Source: Leptogranulimonas caecicola (lineage in GTDB: Bacteria; Actinomycetota; Coriobacteriia; Coriobacteriales; Atopobiaceae). Taken from it: a stretch of DNA of 64,000 nucleotides. The stretch's first letter is position 1. Each line of letters starts with the position of its first letter. Below the pieces are notes generated by a model. That model was not told the DNA's origin. It searched no databases and saw only the letters and a list, made by a program, of their open reading frames with translations. Location: the NCBI RefSeq assembly GCF_023168405.1, contig NZ_AP025285.1, forward strand, positions 1,176,001 through 1,240,000, written 5' to 3'. Shown in pieces: positions 18,639 through 26,596 of the stretch. The position numbers were made by a program, and so were the translations under genes.

Positions 18639-20039
18639 ATGGACAAGTGGGAAGACATCGCCCCGGCAGCCGACGCGGTGGCCCGCGAACTGGCGGCAGA
18701 GCACGACAGCCGCAGGCAGGTCGCTCAAGGCGTCTCAGAAAGCCCTTTGGACAACCCTTCTTCTGAAACCCAGGCCCCCTTTGGCCTGGTAGGCGCCTCG
18801 TTGGCCCACTCCTGGTCCCCGCGCATCCACAATACCTTAGGGTCTTCTCCCTACGGTCTCTTTAGCTTTTCTCACCCCGAGGACGCAGCGGACTTTTTTA
18901 TAAATGGCGACTGGCAGGGCTTGAACGTCACCATCCCCTACAAACGCTTGGCAGCCTCCTGCGCCCAAAAGCGCACCCCCTTAGTGGAGGAGCTGGGAGC
19001 CGCCAATACCCTGGTGCGTTTAGGCGACGGCACCCTTTTAGCCGATAATACCGACCTCTGGGGCTTCGATTATCTGCTACACCGGTTTTGCGAGACTGAG
19101 TTGGTAGGCGGCATAGAGGCTTTGGCAGGCCGCAAGGCATTGGTCTTGGGAAGCGGCGGCGCGAGCCAAGCGATCCAGGCTGCCCTGCGCCTGGCAGGCC
19201 TTTCGCCGGTAGTCATCAGCCGCAGCGGGGGACCTCAGAACTCCTACGAAGGCCTTGCGACCTATCACCAGGATGCCTGCTTGCTCGTAAACACCACCCC
19301 GGTAGGGATGTATCCAGAATGCCAGGCCGCTCCAGTGACCAAAGAGACCCTCTCGCGCATGCCCGGGCTTCTCGGCATCCTCGACCTTATCTACAACCCC
19401 GCTAAAACCCAACTGATGCTAGAGGCTGAAGCCTTGGGCTTGCCTGCCATGGGCGGTCTGCTGATGCTGGTGGCCCAGGCGTTCAGGTCCAGCGAGATTT
19501 GGCAAGACACCTCGCTTGACCTCACGCTCATCGACCGCATTGCAGCTCAAATCACCACAGAGACACGCTCTGTCTATTTCATTGGCATGCCTGGTTGCGG
19601 CAAGACCGGCTGCGCCCGTCGTCTGGCCCGCATGGCCAACCGTCCCTTCGTTGACCTTGATGATGCCTTTGAGATCGATTGGGAGATGACCCCTAGCCAA
19701 TGCATCGCCCAGGAGGGCGAAGAAGCCTTTCGCACCAAGGAGACCCACACACTGGCTGTCACTGCCAAAGAGCCGGGCCTCATAGTGGCCTGCGGAGGCG
19801 GCGTAGTGTGCCGTGAGGCCAATCTTGATCTCATGCGCCACAACGGCATCGTGATCATGTTGGATAGGCCTCTGGACCAACTCTCTTTAAACGACCGCCC
19901 GCTCACAGCCTCCAAGGGGGTGGAGGCCATCGCCGCCGAGCGCATGGAGCTCTACCGCCAGTGGGCAGACATCCAAGTGCCCTGTACGGGTACCGCCGAA
20001 GGAGACGCCATTTTGGTCAAGGACATGCTGGGCTTGTAA
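18639..20039 (+). CDS. aroE/aroK: Fused shikimate dehydrogenase / shikimate kinase
   Basis: A 466-residue two-enzyme fusion. Residues about 48-300 are AroE (VGASLAHSWSPRIHN, the catalytic Lys in NVTIPYKR, the NADP motif VLGSGGASQAIQ). Residues about 308-466 are AroK, with P-loop GMPGCGKT, DLDDAFE and ACGGGV. The first 45 residues are a variable linker, DKWEDIAPAADAVARELAA, with no known domain. It begins directly after the pheA stop. Fusing steps four and five of the pathway is uncommon; the usual actinobacterial forms are separate. The junction has no frameshift. Confidence 0.93.
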   Translation: MDKWEDIAPAADAVARELAAEHDSRRQVAQGVSESPLDNPSSETQAPFGLVGASLAHSWSPRIHNTLGSSPYGLFSFSHPEDAADFFINGDWQGLNVTIPYKRLAASCAQKRTPLVEELGAANTLVRLGDGTLLADNTDLWGFDYLLHRFCETELVGGIEALAGRKALVLGSGGASQAIQAALRLAGLSPVVISRSGGPQNSYEGLATYHQDACLLVNTTPVGMYPECQAAPVTKETLSRMPGLLGILDLIYNPAKTQLMLEAEALGLPAMGGLLMLVAQAFRSSEIWQDTSLDLTLIDRIAAQITTETRSVYFIGMPGCGKTGCARRLARMANRPFVDLDDAFEIDWEMTPSQCIAQEGEEAFRTKETHTLAVTAKEPGLIVACGGGVVCREANLDLMRHNGIVIMLDRPLDQLSLNDRPLTASKGVEAIAAERMELYRQWADIQVPCTGTAEGDAILVKDMLGL

Positions 20040-20414
20040 GGTCTATAGTCTATACCTACTCTTACAATACCCGTCCGAGCAGGCCCAAGCCTTTTTGCAC
20101 CCTTCTCTACCAATCACTTGTTTAGTGAGTTTCCCAGGGGTAGTTCATCGATATTTATCGATTTATGGGCTGCTCCTTTTCTTGAAGCGGGCTTAAGGGC
20201 ATACCAAAAGTCAACTGACTACCACTCATCCTATTTGTCAGCGCACTCATGGAGTACAAGACTCAAAAGGGTACTATTCAGTGGCATTGTTTGCTGTTAG
20301 AGATTTCATGCCTAATGGGAACATTATGCAGAGCGCCGTGCTTTTATAAGCAACACGCTTCCATTAGGTAGGATAGTGAACTCGTACTAACGCAGACCAA
20401 TAAGGAAGGGTCTC
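20040..20414. other. 375-bp intergenic region between the aro cluster and the AroQ fusion
   Basis: No convincing gene. It is AT-richer than its surroundings, includes the palindromic repeat ATCGATATTTATCGAT near 20147, and ends with an AAGGAAGGG ribosome site for the next gene. A separate promoter for the AroQ fusion is likely somewhere here but I cannot fix it. Confidence 0.5.
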
Positions 20415-21392
20415 ATGGATACGGCAGCCACAGCCCAGGAGGTGCTTGAGGCATGCGGAGGCAAGGACAACATCCTGTCCACCTCGGTGTGCATGACTCG
20501 TTTGCGCCTGGAGCTTGCCAATCCAGATGAGGTGGATGAGGATCGCCTCAAGACTCTCCATGGCGTACTAGGCCTTAGAGGCCGTAACGACCATGGCCTT
20601 GAAGTGGTTTTTGGCCCTGCCATCATCGACTCCATTGCCACAGAGTTCAGTGCTCTTATCGAGCGTCCCTTGGTGCGCAAGGCAGCCAAGGCCATCACGC
20701 GTATGACTCCTGCCCTTCCCAGCCAGCCTAAAGACGCGCGCAATCTACGCGGCGACAACCCCAGCCGCAAGGCCAGCTATGCAGCTCAGCGCAAAGCCAA
20801 CCGCTCTCAGGCGCAAGCCAAACAGGGCACCTGGGATCAGGAAGCGTCAGAGGATGCAGACCTCGATGAGCTGCGTCGTCTTCTAGAAGGGCCTGGCGCT
20901 CTACTGAACACTCTCGAGAACGATCCGGAAGCCCCTGCGGCTTGCGCTCGGCGCCTACTCGTAATCAACGGTCCTAACCTCAACATGCTAGGCGTGCGCG
21001 AGCCCGACATCTATGGCCATGAGACCTATAGCGATCTGGTAGACCTCTGCCATTTGGAAGGCGCCAGAGCCGGTTTCTCTGAGGTGCGATGCTTTCAGAG
21101 CAACCACGAGGGTGCCATTGTAGACGTCATCCAAGATGCGCTGGATGTCTACGATGCCATCGTGATCAACCCGGCAGCCTACACCCACACTTCCGTGGCC
21201 ATTTTGGACGCCCTCAAAGCAGTGGCCATCCCTGCCGTCGAGGTACACATCTCTGACGTCTCCGAGCGCGAAGACTTTCGCCAGGTAAGCTATGTGCGCT
21301 CTGCCTGCGTTGCCACAGTGATGGGCGAGGGCTTTGCGGGATACGGCCACGCCATGCGAATCCTTGCGCGCTGCCTAGACGAAAATGCCTAG
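20415..21392 (+). CDS. aroQ: PTS EIIB-like domain fused to type II 3-dehydroquinate dehydratase
   Basis: A 325-residue protein joining two domains. The N-terminus (about 5-85) resembles a glucose-family PTS EIIB domain: EACGGKDNILSTSVCMTRLR, with the phosphorylatable Cys in the CxTRLR setting. A basic, low-complexity linker (about 92-170) follows. Residues about 178-325 are AroQ: LVINGPNLNMLGVREPDIYG (catalytic Arg/Tyr loop), FQSNHEGAIVDVIQDA, INPAAYTHTSVAI and VEVHISDVSEREDFR. It supplies the missing third shikimate step for the cluster upstream. I do not know this fusion as a standard architecture. The ribosome site is AAGGAAGGG. Confidence 0.9.
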   Translation: MDTAATAQEVLEACGGKDNILSTSVCMTRLRLELANPDEVDEDRLKTLHGVLGLRGRNDHGLEVVFGPAIIDSIATEFSALIERPLVRKAAKAITRMTPALPSQPKDARNLRGDNPSRKASYAAQRKANRSQAQAKQGTWDQEASEDADLDELRRLLEGPGALLNTLENDPEAPAACARRLLVINGPNLNMLGVREPDIYGHETYSDLVDLCHLEGARAGFSEVRCFQSNHEGAIVDVIQDALDVYDAIVINPAAYTHTSVAILDALKAVAIPAVEVHISDVSEREDFRQVSYVRSACVATVMGEGFAGYGHAMRILARCLDENA

Positions 21393-21414
21393 GTGCCCTC
21401 TCTTCCCCTCCTGC

Positions 21415-21447
21415 AAAAAATGCCCCAGCTCCTAGGGAGCCGGGGCA
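21415..21447 (-). terminator. Terminator on the minus strand
   Basis: TGCCCC / GGGGCA plus GCTCC / GGAGC pair around a TAG loop; read on the minus strand the stem is followed by six T. No T-run follows on the plus strand, so it serves the small minus-strand reading frame at 21502-21711 better than the AroQ fusion. Confidence 0.75.
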
Positions 21448-21501
21448 TCCGAGTCATCCGGATACTTGTCTAGGTTGCCTTGCGCCTAGGCTTTCGTCTC
21501 C

Positions 21502-21711
21502 TCAGCGCACTGCCGCATAGGGAACCTCGAGGCCAAAGGCCTCATAGCCGTTACGACACACATCTCCTTCTAGCACGCTTTTGATAGCAAAGATACCCTC
21601 CGAGATGGATATGCCGCATCCAGCGGGAATCCAGAACCGCTCGCCGAAGCGCTCCTCGTAGATATCGCACAGGTCATAGTAGCGTTGTAGTTCCGTGGAT
21701 TTAGTGCCCAT
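21502..21711 (-). CDS. Small hypothetical protein
   Basis: A 69-residue reading frame, unrecognised. It starts at ATG 21711 (a TTG precedes it at 21714), and a terminator on the same strand follows 55 bases downstream, which supports transcription. The product is acidic and has a plausible globular make-up (DLCDIYEERFGERFWIPAG, EAFGLEVPYAAVR), with two cysteines and no membrane segment. Codon use is like its neighbours, although the upstream 500 bases are AT-rich. A short acquired or remnant gene is also possible. Confidence 0.45.
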   Translation of the reverse strand: MGTKSTELQRYYDLCDIYEERFGERFWIPAGCGISISEGIFAIKSVLEGDVCRNGYEAFGLEVPYAAVR

Positions 21712-21714
21712 CAA

Positions 21715-22292
21715 GCTCGCCTGCCCTTCTGCCGCTTGCCCGCACTACGTTCCTTAAAGGAACCTAATAACAAGATAGAATATCCCGTCAAAATCTTCTC
21801 TAATCCACTAAAGAGATAAGGCAGACGGTAGCCATTGACCTGCCACCGTAGATGGTTCCTTATTTCTTCATATATCTGCAGAATCATGCATCGCATCTGC
21901 TATAAGTCATCTTTATATCTTATTGATAGCTATGAATCTTCTTTTCTATTTCAGTCTCATTAAAGCGTTTGGATTAGCAACCTCTGTTTGCACTTAACGT
22001 CCCATCCCTTGAATAAGTGCCAGTTCGTCACTGATTGTCCTTGTTGCTATACCATACTACAGTATCTATACTTATATGTATATTTAACTATAATGAGCCA
22101 AGCAGTCTCAAAATCTATTGCGATAATTTGTTCTGATAATGTAGCCCAAAGATCAGCTAGTTCACTGTAATTATTCAATATTGCGATTTGCACACAGATA
22201 TTTTTTAATTGCGTGCCATTGCCTTAATATCCATCATAGTAAATACTAATTGTCTTCTTACTCATCACTATCTTAAATGTGAGCCCGTGCCT
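21715..22292. other. AT-rich intergenic region
   Basis: About 580 bases, far richer in A and T than the coding sequence around it. The only frames are short and unconvincing, such as a 61-codon one at 21711-21896. No tRNA, hairpin with T-run or repeat copy was seen. It could be a degraded acquired segment, or a promoter region for genes on both sides. Confidence 0.5.
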
Positions 22293-23126
22293 ATGCCTTC
22301 TGCTAAAAGCTACGAATTTGATCTTAACGGCCTGCCAGTGCACATCACCCGCCGACATACCTCCCACATCACCCTGCGTGTACTTCCCGACCGCACGCTA
22401 TCTCTGTCTGCTCCCCTCTCTGCCACCAAGCGTTCGCTGGCAGAGTTTCTCTACTCCCATGAGCGCCACGCAAACGACCTGCTGCAAGATTACGAAGATC
22501 ACCACGACCCCGCGCTTCCCCGCCTTCAGCACGCCTTTTCGCACCTCGAGCCCCAAGAAGAGGTCGTGTGGTGGGGTCAGCCCTTATCGGTAGTTTGGAG
22601 CCCAACCCCTGTGCCTATCCTCCGCAGCAGCGCTTCTCCTACCGAGAAACCCCTCTCTCCAGACCATGAAAACCCCTCGAGAGCAGGGATTTCTGTGGAC
22701 GAACTGCGAGGCCAGGTGATCTTTTGGGGCCCAGCCGCTCAAGAAGGCTCGGAGGCCCGCGTCCTGAGACAAAAGCTATTGCGAGTAGAGCTTTCAGCGG
22801 CGCTCAGCTCTGCTGCATCGAGGCGCATCCCCCAGGTTGAAAGCGCTCTGGGGGTGACCGTCGAATCCCTAAGCTTCAGGGCCATGACCAGCCGTTGGGG
22901 ATCATGCCGCTACGAGAAAGGTCGCATCTCGCTCAACCTGGATTTGGCTACCCATGAGCTCTCGGCGCTAGAGATGGTGCTTTGGCATGAGGCCTGCCAT
23001 CTGCGAGTGCCCAATCATGGACGGGAATTCAAAAATCTTTTGAGCTCGGTGTATCCGCAGTGGAAGACGGTCTCTGACCAGCTGGACTACGAGGGCATGC
23101 GCCTCCCCAAGTCCATTGCGAGATAG
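22293..23126 (+). CDS. YgjP-like (SprT-type fold, DUF45) metallopeptidase
   Basis: A 277-residue protein of the YgjP/DUF45 family. The zinc-site motif WHEACHLRVPNHGREF (HExxH followed by a downstream His) is at about residue 233-248, preceded by the family signature MTSRWGSCRYEKGRISLNLDL. The start at 22293 is preferred because upstream residues lack family similarity; a GTG six bases earlier is possible, and the ribosome site is weak. A central variable insert at about 110-160 holds an ACCGAGAAACCC variant of the dispersed repeat, read as TEKPL. Substrate unknown. It converges with nrdG, with 19 bases between the stops. Confidence 0.82.
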   Translation: MPSAKSYEFDLNGLPVHITRRHTSHITLRVLPDRTLSLSAPLSATKRSLAEFLYSHERHANDLLQDYEDHHDPALPRLQHAFSHLEPQEEVVWWGQPLSVVWSPTPVPILRSSASPTEKPLSPDHENPSRAGISVDELRGQVIFWGPAAQEGSEARVLRQKLLRVELSAALSSAASRRIPQVESALGVTVESLSFRAMTSRWGSCRYEKGRISLNLDLATHELSALEMVLWHEACHLRVPNHGREFKNLLSSVYPQWKTVSDQLDYEGMRLPKSIAR

Positions 23127-23145
23127 CGCAAGAAGCAGCTAAACC

Positions 23146-23730
23146 CTAAGAGCGCTGGGAGAGCGGCCGAGTATCTTGGCGCCCCATGGAGTGCTGGGCA
23201 AAGAGAGGATCGTCTTCCCAAGGGCAGCCTCGGCCGGCCTTGAGTGACGCAGGCACGTCTAGAAGACGCTGGTTTTGAGAACCCCTGAAGCGCAGGGTGA
23301 TGTCTTTGAACTCTTGAATAAAGGGGCCATCCACTAGCACGTCTATGGAGGAAAGCAGGTCAGAGGTGGCCTCGGTATGGCGAGGGCTTTGAGGGTCTAT
23401 CAAGTCTTCGAAGATGTCGCCGGTATAGACCCAAATGGTCTTCTTGGGATAAACGCGCTTCACGCGCTTCAAGAAGGGTGCCAGCGCCCGCTGGTTGGCA
23501 GGCTCCATGGGCTCCCCACCCAGCACGCTTAGGCCGGCAATGTAGTCGGGGGCCAACGAGTCAATGATGGCTTGCTGCTCCTCTTCATCAAAGGTGTTGC
23601 CATAGTGGAAGTTCCAGGCCACTTCATTAAAGCATCCGGGGCAGGCATGGGTGCAGCCTGATACAAAGAGGCTGGTACGCACACCGATGCCGTTGGCGAT
23701 ATCGCAGTATTTTATGGTTGCGTAGTTCAT
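23146..23730 (-). CDS. nrdG: Anaerobic ribonucleotide reductase activating protein
   Basis: A 194-residue radical SAM activase that generates the glycyl radical on NrdD. The cluster motif CTHACPGC (CxxxCxxC) is at about residues 26-33, after GIGVRTSLFVSG. Length is slightly longer than the usual 155-180, with extra C-terminal residues. GGAG precedes the ATG. It follows nrdD after 86 bases that include a strong terminator-like hairpin, so its expression may be partial read-through or from its own promoter. Confidence 0.93.
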   Translation of the reverse strand: MNYATIKYCDIANGIGVRTSLFVSGCTHACPGCFNEVAWNFHYGNTFDEEEQQAIIDSLAPDYIAGLSVLGGEPMEPANQRALAPFLKRVKRVYPKKTIWVYTGDIFEDLIDPQSPRHTEATSDLLSSIDVLVDGPFIQEFKDITLRFRGSQNQRLLDVPASLKAGRGCPWEDDPLFAQHSMGRQDTRPLSQRS

Positions 23731-23747
23731 AGAATGCTCCAGGGTTC

Positions 23748-23785
23748 AAAAAGGCACCCCGCCCTCGCGTTGGGAGTGGGGTGCC
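23748..23785 (-). terminator. Terminator-like hairpin between nrdD and nrdG
   Basis: Minus-strand stem GGCACCCC / GGGGTGCC with an 17-base loop, followed by TTTTT. It lies between the two co-directional genes and could attenuate nrdG. Confidence 0.8.
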
Positions 23786-23816
23786 TTATAAGAGGCTCAA
23801 GGGATGCAGGGGGCTC

Positions 23817-26039
23817 CTAGAGATGCAGCACGCGGTCGCGAATCTCCTCGGTACGGCCCTGATTCCAGAACTGAGTGCCAATGTAGCCGCAGGTGCGACG
23901 GGCAACATTAAGGGTGTTCTGGTCGCGGTTGCCGCAGTGGGGGCATTCCCATACCAGCTTGCCGTCGTCTTCAACGATCTGGATCTCGCCGTCGTAGCCG
24001 CACTTCTGGCAGTAGTCGCTCTTGGTGTTGAGCTCGGCATACATGATGTTGTCGTAGATGAAGCGCAGCACGCTCATCACGGCCTCCAGGTTGTCCTGCA
24101 TATCGGGCACCTCCACATAGGAGATGGCGCCGCCGGGAGACAAACGCTGGAACTCGCTCTCGAACTTAAGCTTGGTAAAGGCGTCGATCTCCTCCGACAC
24201 GTGGACGTGATAGCTGTTGGTGATGTAGCCCTTATCGGTAATGCCGAGAATGATGCCAAAGCGGCGCTGGAGGCAGCGTGCGAACTTGTAGGTGGTGGAT
24301 TCCAACGGCGTGCCGTAGAGAGAGAAGTCGATGTTGCTCTCCTCTTTCCACTGAGCGCACTTGTCGTTCATGTGCTGCATGACAGCCAGGGCAAAGGGGG
24401 TCGCAGCCTCGTCGGTGTGGGAATGGCCGGTCATGTAGCGCACGCACTCGTAGAGGCCGGCATAACCCAGCGAGATGGTGGAGTAGCCACCATAAAGCAG
24501 GGGGTCGATGGTGGCACCCTTGGGAAGGCGCGCCAAGGCACCGTACTGCCAGAGGATAGGCGCCGCGTCGGAGACAGTGCCCTTGAGGCGGTTGTGGCGG
24601 CACAGCAGCGCGCGATGGCAAAGCTCCAGGCGCTCGTCGAAGATCTCCCAGAAGCGATCCATATCTCCACCGCTGGAGAGGGCTACGTCAGGCAGGTTGA
24701 TGGTGACCACGCCCTGGTTGAAGCGGCCGTAGTACTTGGGCTTGCCCGGCTCGTAGTTGCCTGCATTGGCCACGTTGTCATAGCCGTTGCCAGAGCGGTC
24801 AGGGGTGAGGAAGCTGCGGCAGCCCATGCAGGTGTACACATCGCCCTCACCCGGCTGCTCGCCGCGGGAGAGCTTGAGCTGGCGCATGATCTTCTCGGAG
24901 ATGTAGTCGGGCACCATGCGCTTGGCGGTGCACTTGGCAGCCAGCTGGGTGAGGTAGTAATACTTTTGGCCAGGCTCGATGTTGTCGTCCTCGAGCACGT
25001 AGATGAGCTTGGGGAAGGCCGGGGTCACCCAGACGCCGGCCTCGTTCTTGACGCCCTCGAAGCGCTGGCGCAACGTCTCCTCGATCACCAGCGCCAGATC
25101 GTGTTTCTCTTGCGCGTTGCGGGCCTCGTTGAGGTACATGAAGACCGTCACGAAGGGGGCCTGGCCGTTGGTGGTCATAAGGGTGACCACCTGATACTGG
25201 ATGGTTTGCACGCCGCGGCGGATCTCGTCGAGCAGGCGTTCCTCCACAATGCGGTCCACCTGCTCTTGGGTGGGCCCAAAGCCCAGCTCGTCGAGCTCTT
25301 GGGCAACCTCGCGGCGAATGCGCTTGCGGCTTACGTCTACAAAGGGAGCCAGATGGGTGAGGGAGATGGACTGGCCGCCGTACTGGCTGGAAGCCACCTG
25401 GGCGATGATCTGCGTGGCTATGTTGCAAGCGGTGGAGAAGGAGTGGGGCTTCTCGATGAGGGTGCCAGAGATGACGGTGCCGTTTTGCAACATGTCTTCC
25501 AGGTTCACCAGGTCGCAGTTGTGCATGTGCTGCGCATAGTAGTCTGCGTCGTGGAAGTGGATGATGCCTTCTTTGTGGGCGTCGACGATCTCCTGAGGCA
25601 ACAGCAGGCGGTTGGTGAGGTCTTTGGACACCTCGCCCGCCATGTAGTCGCGCTGGACGGAGTTGACCGTGGGGTTCTTATTGGAGTTCTCTTGCTTGAC
25701 GTCCTCGTTGTTGCACTCGATGAGCGACAGGATGCGGTCATCGGTGGTGTTGGAGGTGCGCTTGAGGTTCTGGATGTAACGATAGGTGATGTAGTTGCGA
25801 GCCACCGAGAAGGCGCCCTTGGCCATAATCTGATCCTCGACCATGTCCTGGACTTCTTCTACGGTGACGGTGTGGCCGCAGACCTCGCACTCAGCCTCCA
25901 CCGCGGTGGCTGCGTCATCGATCTGCGCGGCGGTCAAACGAAGATCCTGAGGCACGGTGATGTTGGCTTTGGTTATAGCATTGATGATCTTGGTGACATC
26001 GAAGGTGACCTCTGAGCCGTTACGCTTGGTGATCTTCAT
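23817..26039 (-). CDS. nrdD: Anaerobic (class III) ribonucleoside-triphosphate reductase
   Basis: A 740-residue oxygen-sensitive reductase making dNTPs with a glycyl radical. The N-terminal ATP-cone (residues about 1-95, MKITKRNGSEVTFDVTKI) gives allosteric control, the barrel follows, and the C-terminal part carries a four-Cys zinc site (CQKCGYDG...CPHCGN) and the radical site RRTCGYIG with the Gly near residue 718. Length is normal. It supports an anaerobic lifestyle. Two NrdR-like boxes lie upstream. It is transcribed on the minus strand with nrdG. Confidence 0.96.
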   Translation of the reverse strand: MKITKRNGSEVTFDVTKIINAITKANITVPQDLRLTAAQIDDAATAVEAECEVCGHTVTVEEVQDMVEDQIMAKGAFSVARNYITYRYIQNLKRTSNTTDDRILSLIECNNEDVKQENSNKNPTVNSVQRDYMAGEVSKDLTNRLLLPQEIVDAHKEGIIHFHDADYYAQHMHNCDLVNLEDMLQNGTVISGTLIEKPHSFSTACNIATQIIAQVASSQYGGQSISLTHLAPFVDVSRKRIRREVAQELDELGFGPTQEQVDRIVEERLLDEIRRGVQTIQYQVVTLMTTNGQAPFVTVFMYLNEARNAQEKHDLALVIEETLRQRFEGVKNEAGVWVTPAFPKLIYVLEDDNIEPGQKYYYLTQLAAKCTAKRMVPDYISEKIMRQLKLSRGEQPGEGDVYTCMGCRSFLTPDRSGNGYDNVANAGNYEPGKPKYYGRFNQGVVTINLPDVALSSGGDMDRFWEIFDERLELCHRALLCRHNRLKGTVSDAAPILWQYGALARLPKGATIDPLLYGGYSTISLGYAGLYECVRYMTGHSHTDEAATPFALAVMQHMNDKCAQWKEESNIDFSLYGTPLESTTYKFARCLQRRFGIILGITDKGYITNSYHVHVSEEIDAFTKLKFESEFQRLSPGGAISYVEVPDMQDNLEAVMSVLRFIYDNIMYAELNTKSDYCQKCGYDGEIQIVEDDGKLVWECPHCGNRDQNTLNVARRTCGYIGTQFWNQGRTEEIRDRVLHL

Positions 26040-26097
26040 GGGCGATCTCTTCTCATTGGTTGCAGGAATAGTGTCGAAATCTTAGGCCATAGGCCCA

Positions 26098-26113
26098 GTA
26101 CTAAATATTGTGG
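26098..26113. promoter_or_regulatory. NrdR-box-like site (proximal)
   Basis: GTACTAAATATTGTGG matches the NrdR consensus ACACTATATATTGTGT at 12 of 16 positions. It lies 59 bases upstream of the nrdD start. Confidence 0.5.
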
Positions 26114-26273
26114 TAGCCGCCGGATGCACTCCAGAAGACGGGAGGTGCAAACGTCGCAGCGCACATCCCACTATAGGAAGGAAAAAAGTCGAGATTAAGC
26201 CTTGACTTTTGTTTGCAGCCGTTTTTCTTTCCTGAGCCTGTATACCATTTATAGACTGGCATTAGGCTTGCTA

Positions 26274-26289
26274 CCACTATATGTTGTAT
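26274..26289. promoter_or_regulatory. NrdR-box-like site (distal)
   Basis: CCACTATATGTTGTAT matches ACACTATATATTGTGT at 13 of 16 positions, 235 bases before nrdD. The pair is 176 bases apart, wider than the usual tandem arrangement, which is why certainty is limited. Confidence 0.55.
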
Positions 26290-26524
26290 CCACTGGCAAC
26301 ATTTCTATTCCTCAAGAATGTAAAGCCCCTCGAGATCTTTGAAGGTCGCTTCTAGGGAAAGTCCTGCATAGCCCCACCAAACGGCCACCTATAGCCAGGT
26401 GGATCCGGCTTGAGACAACCACAAGATATAGGGGTGACAAAGGACGCATATTATTAAGAGACCATGCATATGATTCGATATTTATAGATATATAGACAGT
26501 GCTCATAGAGCTGGAGCGTCCATG

Positions 26525-26562
26525 AAAAAAGAGGACATCACCGGACGACCGGCATGTCCTCT
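26525..26562 (-). terminator. Terminator of trpS
   Basis: Stem GAGGACAT / ATGTCCTC with a CCGG...CCGG inner stem, followed on the minus strand by six T; it lies 35 bases after the trpS stop. Confidence 0.88.
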
Positions 26563-26596
26563 TACGCAGGTGTGTAGAAAGGGTTAATGGAATGCG

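Larger units (their letters stand above)
26040..26524. other. Non-coding region upstream of nrdD
   Basis: About 485 bases without a convincing gene. It holds the two NrdR-like boxes and an inverted repeat AAAAGTC...GACTTTT near 26184-26210. A 64-codon minus-strand frame at 26312-26506 shows no ribosome site and no recognisable content. Confidence 0.5.

Noticed and set aside
20118-20300. 60-codon plus frame between aroE/aroK and the AroQ fusion
   Set aside because: Unlike its neighbours in codon use, with no ribosome site.
21711-21896. 61-codon minus-strand frame upstream of the small gene
   Set aside because: AT-rich, no ribosome site, no plausible protein features; the overlap with the next frame is not enough.
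23781-26015. 744-codon plus-strand open frame opposite nrdD
   Set aside because: It mirrors the nrdD codons; the product is low-complexity Val/Leu/Gly/His-rich, and nrdD itself has clear motifs on the other strand.
26312-26506. 64-codon minus frame upstream of nrdD
   Set aside because: No ribosome site or recognisable content; lies in a regulatory region.
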